64,000 nt of DNA from Molossus alvarezi. Its lineage: Eukaryota > Chordata > Mammalia > Chiroptera > Molossidae. The notes beneath the pieces are model-generated. The model saw only the letters and a program-made list of their open reading frames with translations. It did not search any database and was not told the DNA's origin. Position 1 is the stretch's first letter, and each line of letters starts with the position of its first letter. The stretch covers positions 28,151,501 through 28,215,500 of the forward strand of contig CM073887.1 in NCBI GenBank assembly GCA_037176705.1, in the 5' to 3' direction. Position numbers and translations under genes: made by a program. This document shows, one piece after another, positions 33,056-44,166 of the stretch.

Positions 33056-34707
33056 TCACTGTAAGCATTTGTTATTTATCTAGTTAAAATATTTAGATAT
33101 AGCATCTTCTAAATCGAAGAAAAATCTGAGTTTACTTAGTGAATTTCAAGAAACTTGAAAGTAGATGTTAAGGAACAATTTTTTCAAGAACTGGTGCATA
33201 AAATATTACAGTCTGTCCTTTGGTTGGTATTTGAGTGATTCCTAATAGTCCACGCAAAATTCCCACAAGACCAAAAATTTGTGGACTGTATATAACCAAA
33301 ACCAGAAAATTTAGGGTTTATTCTATGGGTAATAGATTGGCTAAAATGTATAAGGGTTTTTTTTTTTTTTTTTTTTGCTTTCATTTAAAGCAAAGCACAA
33401 TCTTTGTTCTCTCTCCAATTCACAAGTGACACAGTGACAGTATTATAAATTCTTTAAAAATTGCCATTGGGAAGAATGTAAAAGAAAGTCTTCTGTGAGT
33501 GACAGTTATAGACATAAACAGTTTTAGAATCTGGTGTTCTTCCCCATGAGTATTTCAGTTCACGTTAAAGGAATAGTCCACAGAATTGAAGAGGAAAATA
33601 ATTGATTTCAGAGACACTGTGAACTCCGTTGTTGCCTGTTTATTTGCTAATGTGGAAGTTGGCCTTGTTCCTGGAGTTCAGAGAGGTTGACAGCATCTTG
33701 CTCAGTCTTTCACCTGCTGGAACATCTGCAATGCTATTTTCAGGGTTTGCAATGTCCTCTTACAATGATTCTTGATGTTCTGTAGAGTCTGAAGATTTTA
33801 TCTTGGAAAAATTGGTTTAAAAAGTAAAAAAGTAAAACATGTCATAATAATTATCTAGAACCTCAATGCCAGATAATACTTTGTTGTTTCTTGCGTCAAT
33901 GTAGTGAAAGGAAATTAGATATATTTGGTCATAGAATATAGCCTGGAATTATGTTAGCATAGCTGTTTATTGACACCAGTATTTTCTGTGTGGAAGACTG
34001 TTGAGAGGAGGTGGAAAATGTGTTTCATTTGACTCTTTATGCTTATTAATTTATATTTAAGATATTACAATGAGAAAAGACTCTTAGGAATTATATGCTG
34101 GGTGTTTTCATAAAATACAGTAGCAGAGAAAAATGATGATAAAGAGAAAAGGCAGCATATGTACCAATAAAATAAGAGAAAAATACTGTTCACAATTAAC
34201 ATATAATAGAGATAAAATAATGAAAATTCAGATAAGGACTATTACATTTTTAGTTTAATTCTTCATCATTAAATAATTAAATAATGGTTGGTGCCTTATT
34301 TTTAAGCTCTGTAAAGATATTATGTAATTGAAAGAAATTTCTTTTCCCAGAATCTTGTTAAGAAACATCAAATATTTGTAGGTATGTACATTTGCTTTTT
34401 ATTATCAGGTCTCAGTTGATTTAAACTTATCTATCTTTTTATATACCAGTTCACATTTGCTGATTTAGCAAAGAATTAAATCTATTTAAATTATTTGAGC
34501 CTTTTCAAATATTGTCGGACATTATATTTACCTTTATAAAGATACGCTGAACATTTTTGTATGCATGCTAGAAATTAAAGCTTGGAAATGGGGGAACATC
34601 CAGAGAAAATGCTTTGTCAGAATCATCAGAAATTATTTATTAAGCAAGAACCTCTTTGAAGGGACACATAGGTAAGTGCTGTCCCAAAGAATGTCTGTAA
34701 TGATAGA
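33056..34707. other. Unassigned, mostly unique AT-rich sequence
   Basis: It contains a poly(T) at 33358-33376. 33490-33800 is of higher complexity but unrecognised. No coding region is supported. Confidence 0.35.
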
Positions 34708-34870
34708 AAAACGCAGTCTGAAAAGTTAGCCACTAAACACTGGTAGCTATTGAGCACATGCAATGTGACTGGTACAAATAAGAAGCAAAATATTTAATTT
34801 TCCATTAATTTAAATGTAAATATCCACATGTAGCTAGTTACTTTGAATTGGACAGTGCGGCTTTAGACTT
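34708..34870. mobile_element. Nonautonomous DNA-transposon relic with palindromic arms
   Basis: 'gttagccactaaacactggt' and 'agctattgagcacatgcaat' on the left mirror 'atccacatgtagctagttac' and 'ttggacagtgcggc' on the right. The arrangement matches a common mammalian MER-type element whose arms read GCCACATGTGGCT. Exact subfamily uncertain. Confidence 0.6.
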
Positions 34871-34904
34871 ACAAAAAAATCAAGTAGAGAGTCTCCATGG
34901 AGAC

Positions 34905-34995
34905 AGTAATGCCCAATAGTGCCATCTAGAAGATTAAATGACCTAACATTGATAACATGCGTAGATGGTGCCTGATACAGTCTAGGTGTTGTACA
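34905..34995 (+). repeat. Probable MIR 3' fragment
   Basis: 'agaagattaaatgacctaac' and 'tgcctgatacagtctaggtg' resemble the MIR 3' portion. Confidence 0.45.
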
Positions 34996-35449
34996 TAAGT
35001 GACTTCTTTTCCTTTCCCCCATGTAGTTCAATACTTACTGCTGTCCCCAGAGATTTGCTGACCTTTCTATTACTTTTATAGTTTTCTGTTCTCCTAAAAT
35101 TTTCTCTCTTCCTCCATTCCTTCTTGTTTAAGTACACATTCCATTCACTGAATGGTATTATCTTACTTTGTTTTCCACTTGTTTTCTCCTTCCTTTCATG
35201 ATGGGAAAGGCTGCTCAACAATTACTTACCTTCCCAGATGCTCTGTGCTGAGGGTAACTGTGGCCTGGGAACATGGAACGGAGTGCAGGGGAATGAGTCT
35301 GCCCCAAGAATGTTTAATTAGAACTGAGACCCTTGGAGCTCAGTGGTCCAAAATCTCCTCAAACTGAAAATCAAATTTAAAGTGACATTATGTTGGTTAT
35401 GCTTCCTAAGTACAAATGTATGTCAGTTCTTATAGAATCACCTTCAACT
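34996..35449. other. Unassigned sequence
   Basis: No repeat or gene recognised. Confidence 0.35.
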
Positions 35450-35571
35450 GAGGCCTCCAAGAATGTCCAAGTTAAAATTGCAAGAAACATGAGCTCAGAG
35501 TTTAAACTTACACACAGACACAAACACACAAGCTCTCACTTGGATGTGAAAAACAAGACAGAGATTACAGG

Positions 35572-35730
35572 ATCAGACCCACAAAATTAATGTGTTGGAA
35601 TAATCAGTCACAGAATATTAAATATGTTGAAATAATCAGGCATTGAAGTAATCAGACCCACAAAATTAATATATTCTGGCACAGAATATTAAACTAAATA
35701 TTAAATGTGTGTAATATGTTAAAATAATTA
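35572..35730 (+). repeat. 79-bp tandem duplication in old L1
   Basis: Two units begin atcagacccacaaaattaat, at 35572 and 35651, and share cacagaatattaaa further in. The second unit is more altered. Confidence 0.75.
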
Positions 35731-36116
35731 AAAGAGAAACAAAATTATGGGCAAGTTTGAAAAAATTAAACAGAATTAGAAAGCAATAATTGAAACTCTA
35801 GGAAGAAAAATAATAATTAAAAATTCACTAGACAAATGAAGAAAGATTAAATGCAGCTCAGGAATGTTAATAAGCTGGAGTATCAAACTAAATACCCAAA
35901 TTAAAGCACCAAAAATATAAATTAAATTATAAAGGAGATGTTAATCAAAACAGAATAATGTGTAATGTCTAATATACATCTGTCTTGAGGTTTGGAAGGA
36001 AATAAAGAGAGAAAGGGGATGTGCTAATATATAAAGAGATATTTGACAATTTTGAGAAATGTTAAAAAACACCAATCCCAGATCAGGAAGCCCAAATAAT
36101 TTCAAAAGAAATAAAC

Positions 36117-36135
36117 CACACAGACACACACACAC

Positions 36136-36169
<34 letters not shown>
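36117..36169. repeat. (CA)n microsatellite within old L1 ORF1
   Basis: About 25 CA units with one CG. It lies where L1 ORF1 normally has a 'cacacctagacacat' block, so it probably grew from L1 sequence. Confidence 0.93.
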
Positions 36170-36173
<4 letters not shown>

Positions 36174-37596
36174 ATAGTGAAAGTACACAACACAAAAGAC
36201 AGAAAGATCTTCAAAAGCATCCAAGGAAAAAAGATAAATCATTTATAAACTACTACTGACTTCCTGATAGCAAGAATGGAAGCCTGGAGGCAGTAGAAAA
36301 ATATCCTCAATATATCAGAAGAAAAGAACCCAAACAGACAACTCAGCAAATGTGAAATACATTTGAAGACTAGAGATGAAATACAAAGATAAATGAAACA
36401 TGTAACTTTACCAGTGTGTACTACCAGCAGACCATTATGAAAAACAAACAAACCAAACCACAAGCTAAGCCATACCTCTGAAAACTGGAAAATAATTTTA
36501 TATAGAAGGTCTGAGATACAAGAGGGAAAATTGAGTAAAAATTAAAGCAATGATAGCAATACCTAGTTTGTGGGGTTAAGAATAAGTAGATCCAGTATAC
36601 TAACCAAACTAGCATAAAAGTTGTGAGGTGATCAGAGGCATTGTCAGGTCATGTAGTATTTAGGGGGAAAGCAAATATATTGTTATACTTCTTTCTTCAT
36701 TAAGTAGGATGATGAAAAGCTATATAACTATTTTAAAAAATAAGCATAAAAATGTAAGTACCAAAATAGTGGAGGAAACAGAATTGGGGGAGGAGTAATA
36801 AAAAGAAGCCCAGAAAAATGATGGGCATAAATCGAAAATATCACAACAGATATAAATAAAATATACTCACTAATTAAAAGAGAAAGGTTATCAGACTATA
36901 TTAAAAAATAAATATAGTGATGTACAGTTTTTAAAACCTGTACCTGAAACTTAAGGACACACAGAATTGAAAAGACAAAGGAAAGAAAGAGGTATATAAA
37001 GTAAATACTACATAGGTACTGGCCAAAACAAAATAAACAAAAACTGATGTGGCTGTAGTAATATCAGACAGATTATCTTTAAGTCAAGTTCAAGTTTCAT
37101 TTCACTGATAAAAGTTTCTATTTCCTAGGGAAATATGATAGATAAATAATTATCATATTAAATATCCTTGAAACCTTAACAGAATTACATAAAATAAATG
37201 ATAAATCGCCATCGTGATGGAAAAAGATTAACATTTTTGCATCAGTAAATGATAGACTAAGGAAAAAAACTTAAATTATAAAAGACCTGAGCAACATAAT
37301 GTGAAAGTGTATCAAAATTGCATTTATACACAAGTAAAGATTAGTTTTAAAATTCCTGGGAATTAATCCAACCAAAAATGCACATCTATGCAGCAAATTT
37401 GTATTGAAAGGAGACTAAATTAATGTGTTTGAATAGGAAAATTTAATCTCACAAATTGACATTTTTATAAATTTGATTTGTAAATACAAGTCAATTCCAA
37501 TCAACAGTTTCCAGAAAATTGATAAAATGAGTCCAGAATTTATGTCAAAAGAAAATAGGGAAGGAGTAGTCTAGACAGGCTGGAAAAATAATATGA

Positions 37597-37879
37597 TGAC
37601 AGGCAGCATTTTTTTTTTTTATTTTGCATCTTCACCCAAGGACATTTTTTGGTTTTTTGTTCAGATAGAGTGGGAGGGAGAGAGAGGAAGAGAGAGAGAG
37701 AGAAACATCGATGTGAAAGGTACACATCGAGTGGTTGCCACCCCCACGACCCAACCAGGGCCGGGGACAAACTGTAACTGAGACAAACAGTTTAGCGGGA
37801 ACTGAAACTGGGCCTCTCTGGACGGCAGGCTGATGCTCTAACCGCTGAGCCAAACCAGCCAGGGTGACAGGCAGCATTT
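37597..37879 (-). mobile_element. Ves SINE, long lineage
   Basis: The body is 37612-37864, minus strand, reversed head ccgctgagccaaaccagcca. The 15-bp TSD tgacaggcagcattt is perfect at 37597-37611 and 37865-37879. Confidence 0.94.
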
Positions 37880-37995
37880 AAAGTACTGATTAAGGATGTT
37901 CTATTGGTTAATTTTGGTGGTCTTAAAGATGTTTGTTTTACTATTTTAACCCCATATTATTTTACATACATTTTGTGTTTATGTGCTCTATTTCA

Positions 37996-38239
37996 CAGTA
38001 CATTTTTAAAACTTTTTTTTCCTTTATTGATTTTCGAGAGAGAAGAAGGGAGAGGGAGAGAGAGATCGAAACATCAATGAGAAAGAACATTGATTGACTG
38101 CCTCCTGCATGCCCCCCACCTGGGATCAGGCCCACAACCTGGGCGTGTGCCCTGACCGGGAATCGAACCGGTGACCTTTTGGTACATGGGCTGATGCTCA
38201 ACCACTGAGCCACACCAGCCAGGCAAGCAGTACATTTTT
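37996..38239 (-). mobile_element. Ves SINE, short lineage (first of a stacked pair)
   Basis: The body is about 38008-38227, minus strand, tail side 'cctttattgattttcgagag', reversed head ccactgagccacaccagcca. TSD cagtacattttt at 37996-38007 and 38228-38239. Confidence 0.92.
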
Positions 38240-38504
38240 TTTTTTTTTCATATCCTCACCTGAGGACATTTTTGCATTTATCTTCAGACAGAGTGGGAGG
38301 GAGAGAGAGGGGAAGAAGGAGAGAGAAACATCGATATGAGAGAGACACATCGAGTGGCTGCCTCCCGCGTGACCCAACCAAGGCCAGGGACAAACTGCAA
38401 CCGAGGTACATGCTCTTAGCGGGATCCGAACCTGGGTCTCTCTGGACCGCAGACTGACCCTCTAACCACTGAGCCAAACCGGCCAGGACAAGCAATTCAT
38501 TTTT
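38225..38504 (-). mobile_element. Ves SINE, long lineage (second of a stacked pair)
   Basis: The body is about 38240-38489, minus strand: T tail, hairpin atcctcacctgaggac, purine tract, reversed head ccactgagccaaaccggcca. It is flanked by aagcagtacattttt and aagcaattcattttt (two mismatches). The left copy of this target is also the right TSD of the SINE at 38008, so it landed in that TSD. Confidence 0.9.
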
Positions 38505-38619
38505 AAAGAAAACTATCATAGGGCACATATGAGTCTCTTAGCTCTGCAAAATCTACAACTAAAAGATAAAATATTTTACTATAATATGTAAGAAACTCTT
38601 ACTGGTTGTTATCTGCTTT

Positions 38620-38870
38620 TAAAAAATAAAATGTATTTTAATATGAACATAATACATGTGTAATTTAGAAAATATGGGAAATACACAAAATATCAAGAAA
38701 TGAATAAAAGTCATCATGACTCTTACTGTCCCATTGAAGTACTATGAATGTCATTATATACTTCGTCTTCTCTGCTAATGTGTGCATCTGTTTGTGAATT
38801 TTTAGAGAATTACTGTCCTGTTGTGCATCCATTTGTTATACATTTTTATTTGCCATCACACATTTATTAT
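38620..38870 (-). mobile_element. Possible old L1 3' fragment
   Basis: 'ggaaatacacaaaatatcaa' and 'tgtgcatctgtttgtgaatt' resemble the antisense 3' region of old L1ME elements. Confidence 0.35.
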
Positions 38871-39320
38871 TTGATATTGGAAATTTTGCAAAACTATACC
38901 TTTTATTTGAAAAGATGTAGTTGAAACTGATATATTTGATTAAGCAATTCTTTTCAGAAATAGCAATATTTTAGAAATTAAAACTTGAAAATGCATGCAG
39001 CACAGAGACTTGAAAGCTATATAATGTGTAGGGAGTGTATATTTCCAGTAATCAAAAAAGAAAAAAAAGAGGAAGACAGAGGAGATACATATGCCAGCCC
39101 CTGCTGTCAGTCTGAACCATCAACACCGCACCACAACTGCTACAGTCTAGGTGTTAGTTACTAAATGGAAGTATAAAGGGTTTCCTGACAGCCTGCAGAG
39201 GCTATTCCCAATAATTTGCATAAATGACACATTTATTTCAATTACTGAGAGAAGATGTAGTATTAAACTTAATAGTATGATTATGTTCTAAACTATTTTT
39301 TCACTCAAATTTACCTTTTA
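38871..39320. other. Unassigned sequence
   Basis: No recognised feature. Confidence 0.35.
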
Positions 39321-39449
39321 AAAAATCAAATTTATTGTTAGCCCTGGCCAGTTTGGCTCAGCGGTTGAGCGTCAGCCTGCGGACCAGAGAGTCCTGGGTT
39401 CGGTTCCCACTAGGGGCATGTACCACAAAAATAAAAAAATCAAATTTAT
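39321..39449 (+). mobile_element. Short Ves SINE (tRNA head only)
   Basis: The body is 39341-39434, about 94 bp: gccctggccagtttggctca, A-box, B-box region gggttcggttcc, then ggggcatgtaccac directly into an A-rich tail. The pyrimidine body and 3' hairpin are absent. The 15-bp core aaaaatcaaatttat is duplicated at 39321-39335 and 39435-39449, so this is a complete short insertion and not a later deletion. It has the same 3' junction as the copy at 24797. Confidence 0.88.
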
Positions 39450-41996
39450 CTTTAAAGCCATCAAATATCCTGAGTAATGTTTCAAGGGAGAGGAGGGAGA
39501 CCTTTCTTAAAGGTTGAGGAATTCTTCCCTCAAGGTCCCTATCTTTCCCTCCAGTAGTCAGGGAGAATTACGGCTCTTGGCTGGAGCTGGTCTCCAGCAG
39601 GTGATTTTATGAGCCCGCAATACCAGGATCACTTGAGACTTTTCTAAATGCAATTTAAGCCTGAGAAATATATTCCTGTTATTACTTAACTAAGGGGACT
39701 AGTAGGATGATATTTATATTGCCATGGCAACTTACACCTTTAGCTTGAGATGTCATTTTTGCCTATTTAGTTCTACTTGTTATTTAGGGATCACAGGTTT
39801 CTGTACTGCCTTTTAAGTGAAAAAATAAAAAGTGGGTGTGCATACAACAGGAGAAAAACCAAATCTTACTCAATATCTGCTATATGTCAGACATGGAATT
39901 GAGTTGTTTGTACCACTGTGTGCAGTTCTCCCAGGACTTTGGGAAGGGGGTCTCATTGAGAGAAGACTTAGAGAAATTTCAGTACCGTGCTTTGCCTGTC
40001 CACATAACAAACGTCCAGACTTGTAGGAATTTGTGAGTTGATTTGAGCCAAATTGACAACAAATGTCTGAAAGCAAAATCTCAATGGATTGAGAAAATGC
40101 TCCCAAGAATGGCAATTTTGTACCTTATTTTATACGTTAAATGTAAAGGGGTTACATGAAATCCATTGGTGATAGATTAGGGAGGCGGGAGAAAGCAAAG
40201 CAGGGAAACCCTGGGATTGGATGACAAGTAAAAGAAACAGACACATCCTTCTTTTACAGAGGTGGGTACAGGATAGTTCACAGTGGACAATGAACACTAA
40301 CAGTAACAGTGAGGGGTTTTGTGATCTCTTGCTCTGGTGGGAGATTGTGCCCTGAGGGGTCTGGAACAAAGAAATTACTCTGATACTCCAAAGGTATGTT
40401 ACCTGGAGGTGCAAAAAGACAATAGACAGGCTCAATTAGGCTAAAGACACAGGCTCAATTAGGCTAAAGACTGACTTTAAGGAAGACATTGGCCCAGGGC
40501 ATGACTGCCCACCATGACTCCCTGTAAGTTAGGAACTTTGCTCTGAGTTTGTCGGCCCACCATTCAGGCCTCTCTTGAGCTTGTCAGGTTTAGTATGGGG
40601 CCCCTTTTTAGTCCACATGCTCGAGGTCAAGTAGTGATGAAGCAATAGAACCAAGGTATCAGTGCCGAGTACTCCTAACTCCTGGGCTGGTGCTTCTCCC
40701 CTACTCCTCACTTCCTCCCAGGGTTCCTAGGTAACTCTCCCCCAAAACTCACAGCAACCACTTTGGGAATCATAAGTTCATTGCAGTGCACATTTTTTTA
40801 AATGTTGTGGTGCTTACTGTTTAATTCTAAATTCCATATATAGAAATTGGTATCTAAATCAGGACTGACTGATTATGTTTTGCTTTTCAGTTAAAATTAG
40901 AAGATGATAGCAATTAAGTAGTTAGGATTTAGCTATACATATGATGGGAATTAGTTATGTCACTATGAAAGAAATAAACCTATCTTTTAATGCAAATTTA
41001 CAGATATGGAATGTAAAATATGCATTGCAAATAATTGCAAATATTAGATTGTGAAGATCAGCAAGCGTTTGTTGAAAATGAAAAGATATCTGTGTTGGAT
41101 TGCAATTTTGGGTATGTCTGTTGATCAGAGGAGCAAAAGACCAAACATGAATTATATTTATAAGCCATTAAGTTAAATTTAAACTAAGCATTCAATTCTG
41201 AGTAGAATCTAAATAGTCTACTTATTAAAAATGGGATATCAATTTCCTTACATTTTTGTTTTGGAGATCTTTTTTTCTCTAATAAAAGAATGTGAACTAT
41301 TATATAAAGGGAAAATTCCTTTGTAATAGGCATTAGGGGTATTTAAATAGTTTTGTTGTACCAATATGTTGCCGATGTGAATGCATCTATGGCAATGAAA
41401 CTGAAAATTCTGTTCTTGATCCTATCTTTATAAAACAGGAAGTGGAAAGAATTATTTTAATGTAAGAAAAAGGTGACATCCTTGTTTAAGCATCACATCC
41501 ATTTCTTTTCCCCTCCTGATTCCTAGGAAGAAAGGGATTTAGAAACAGTTATTGTTTGGGCAGTAAAGGGGCATTAGCATTTGAAAGCAAGAAAATTTCT
41601 TAGAATAAAATGGGCATAAAGGTGGATAGAAAGCTATTATGGCCCAGTGGGCTATGAAAGCGAAATTACACAGAAAGAGCCTACCAGAAGTTTAGGAGTT
41701 ATGGCCCAAAGAAGTGCAGCAGGATGGACTGAAAAGTAATTGTTGAGATGCTGGAAACCTAATCTGTTCATTGGAAACAAATTGAAGATGCAAGATTAAG
41801 CTGGAAAAGTTATGTTGATTCAAATGAACCAGAGAGAGATGCCTGGGTGAACAGATCTGCTTTGTAAAAGGGAGGAACACACTCAAGGAGCCTGTATGTC
41901 TCAACTCTTGTTCTACAATTCTGCAACCTTGTAACACCCACCTTTGTCAATTAGAGGTGGTGTTTGAACTGGTATGATATCATATTCTAGCATAGC
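39450..41996. other. Unassigned, mostly unique sequence
   Basis: 39840-40730 is somewhat GC-richer and may hold an unrecognised old retroelement; its open frames (39832-40036, 39870-40115 reverse, 40130-40435 reverse) show no domain I recognise. The remainder is AT-rich with no feature. Confidence 0.3.
40424..40469. repeat. 23-bp tandem duplication
   Basis: Two copies of a unit ending ggctcaattaggctaaag lie at 40424-40446 and 40447-40469, with one mismatch. Confidence 0.95.
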
Positions 41997-42264
41997 AACA
42001 TTTTGTTGTTGTTGTTGTTAATCCTCACCTGAGGATATTTTTCCATTTCATTTTTAGATAGAGTAGAAGGGAGGGAGGGGGAGAGAGAGAGAGAAACATC
42101 GAAGTGAGAGAGACACATAGATTGGTTGCCTCCCACATGACCCCTACTGGGGCTGGAGATTGAACCTGCAATCCAAGTAAGTGCCCTTGACTGGAAATCA
42201 AATCCTAGACCCTTTGTCTGAGGACAAACACTAACCGCTGAACCAAACCAGCCAGGAACATTTT
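41997..42264 (-). mobile_element. Ves SINE, long lineage, diverged
   Basis: The body is about 42005-42256, minus strand: (GTT)n tail, hairpin aatcctcacctgaggat, purine tract, reversed head ccgctgaaccaaaccagcca. Short TSD aacatttt at 41997-42004 and 42257-42264. Confidence 0.9.
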
Positions 42265-42370
42265 TAATTGACACATTATTCTGAAAATTAATATGAATAT
42301 GTATAATTTCCAGAGCACAAAATATACTAAGATGTTATGAGTCTTATACATTACCTTAATTTTTAACATT

Positions 42371-42573
42371 TTTTAAATGTTTTTTATTGATTTTTTTAGA
42401 GAGGAAGGGAGAGGGAGAGAGAGAGAGAGAGAAACATCTTTGAGATAGAAGCATCAACATTGATCGGCTGCCTCATACCCCCTACCGAGGATCAAGCCCG
42501 TAACCCAGGCATGTGCCCTGACTGGGAACTGAACCAGTAACCTCTTAGTGCAGGGGACGATGCCCAGCCAGGC
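42371..42573 (-). mobile_element. Ves SINE, short lineage, A-box deleted
   Basis: On the minus strand, tail side 'tgttttttattgattttttt', then the usual body. The reversed head reads gacgatgcccagccaggc, lacking about 17 bases (the 'aaccactgagccacac' part) that include the A-box. No clear TSD. Confidence 0.85.
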
Positions 42574-43264
42574 ATACATAAATACCTTTAAATGAAACTG
42601 TAGCTCTCACAACAGTTTCCCTGTGATGTTCTTTTGAATTTCAATAATACTTTCCGTGGGTTTGGTTTTTGCATGAAACATTATGACAGGAACCCTTCTG
42701 TAATGGAATAAAAATAGTAGTAGTATATAAAATGTATATCAGGGGCTATAAATCCACATACCTGTCCTAAGTCTCTAAAGCAGAGTTGGTTTATTTTCAA
42801 CTAGAAGAAGAAAACATACTCACATATGCCTTAGCTCCGGTAGCCAGGAAATGTGCTCTTACCATGTTACCCTCTGTATTGTGCTTTTAGAACTCCTGAG
42901 GTGCTGTGGTTTTCACACACCCATTCGGAGCTCATTGTTGCGGTGGCCTCCCATGCCAAACCAGAGCTGCAGCAAATGGGCAATTTTCTTACTGCTTTTG
43001 CAAATATATAGTAAAGGAAACTGAAAACATGGGAAGTACATTCATGGCTAGGAGGTGTTAGAGACTCTTCCTGACAAATACTCACCCTTTAATAACATTT
43101 CTTGCATGCCGATTACCCCTTCAGCCAGGTCACTTAGCAGCTACAGGGATTCTGTTTCCAGTCTTCGTGCCATGGGAGAATGCAGCCCCATTCCCTTACT
43201 CCTTAGTCCACTGCTGCCTAGGACGACACTCCAACCCCCACCCCAGGCCCCAACACTCTTGCTT
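42574..43264. other. Unassigned sequence
   Basis: 43090-43260 is C-rich and may extend the LTR relic that follows. No gene is supported. Confidence 0.3.
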
Positions 43265-43430
43265 GTTTGGAGTCATCGTGGGAAATTTAGAATAATCTCA
43301 CCATCTCAGAATCCTTAATCACATGTGCAAAATCCTTTTTATCATATATGGTGACATACTCATAGGCACAGGGGATTTGAATATGGGCATCTTTAGGGGG
43401 AATTATTCTACCTTCACTGTGACTTTTCGT
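43265..43430 (-). mobile_element. MLT1-type MaLR LTR, 5' part
   Basis: The minus strand reads aggtagaataattcccccta, then aagatgcccatattcaaatc and gcacatgtgattaaggattc, the first part of an MLT1-like LTR. MaLRs are ancient nonautonomous LTR elements; only this part remains. Confidence 0.65.
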
Positions 43431-43940
43431 TCTCTGACATTCATTAAATTTAGGTTAAACTTGTTACTTTTATTTATTTAACAGATACTCTGAGAATATA
43501 TTAGCTATTATTTGCTAATTATTCTAACAAGGTTTAAAAAAGCAGACCCTTACTTTTATTCTTCAATTAAATGCCACTAACAACAATGGAATACTGTTCT
43601 CCTACCTAACACTGTTTTATAAGTTGGTGGGTTTTTTTGTTTGTTTGGGAAGGAAGGAAAGAAAGCCATTCTAAAAATTTTGTTTTGGTTCTGACTGAAT
43701 GAGAAATAATAGAAGCATAATTTTAGATCAAAATTTTATAACATCTCCATTTAGAAAGGCTCCTTAACTGTATCAGGGTGTGAAATACCAGCTCCTTTAG
43801 AAAAAAAATGCCTGTGACACACTTTGAATCAGAGTAAGCTGTAGACATGGACAAGTAAATTGTGGATTTCTGTATGAGAAACTGGGAAACATTTCAGATT
43901 ATAAACTCATATATCGGGAGACATTTGTATCCCTTCTTTT
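43431..43940. other. Unassigned sequence
   Basis: AT-rich, no recognised feature. Confidence 0.35.
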
Positions 43941-43944
43941 TTCT

Positions 43945-44166
43945 TTTTTAAAATCCTCATCTGAGGATATTTTTCTACTTATCTTTAGATAGGATGAGAG
44001 GGAGGGAGAGAGAGAGAGAGATGTGAGAGAGACACATCAATTGGTTGCCTCCTGCATGACCCCAACCAGGGCCAGGGACCGAACCGAAACCAAGGTACGT
44101 GCCCTTGACCAGAATCCAACCCGAGACTCTCTGGTCCACAGGCCGATGCTCTAACTGGCCAGGGCT
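43945..44166 (-). mobile_element. Ves SINE, long lineage, A-box deleted
   Basis: On the minus strand: hairpin atcctcatctgaggat (stem intact, loop changed), short purine tract, reversed head ccgatgctctaactggccag. About 13 bases carrying the A-box ('ccgctgagccaaa') are missing. Confidence 0.87.

Larger units (their letters stand above)
35450..37596 (+). mobile_element. Diverged old L1 (L1ME-class), internally deleted
   Basis: In plus orientation the 5' part and ORF1 remnant come first: 'gatcagacccacaaaattaa', 'aagaaaaataataattaaaa' ..., 'agatcaggaagcccaaataa', 'gcaagaatggaagcctggag', 'tatcagaagaaaagaaccca'. Inter-ORF and endonuclease sequence follow ('gatgtggctgtagtaatatc', 'agacagattatctttaa'), then late ORF2 ('caattccaatcaacagtttc', 'cagaatttatgtcaaaag'). 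The reverse transcriptase region is missing between about 37200 and 37320. There are no useful open frames. The Ves SINE at 37612 marks the right edge. Confidence 0.7.

Noticed and set aside
36059..36259. His/Thr-rich short protein
   Set aside because: It is a translation of the (CA)n microsatellite in an old L1.
39840..40730. Endogenous retrovirus
   Set aside because: Some words looked retroelement-like, but I could not find LTR signals, a TSD or retroviral protein motifs.
41310..41340. HeliBat Helitron end
   Set aside because: An 'attatataaaggg' word resembles part of a Helitron end, but the TC start, the 3' hairpin and CTRR end were not found.
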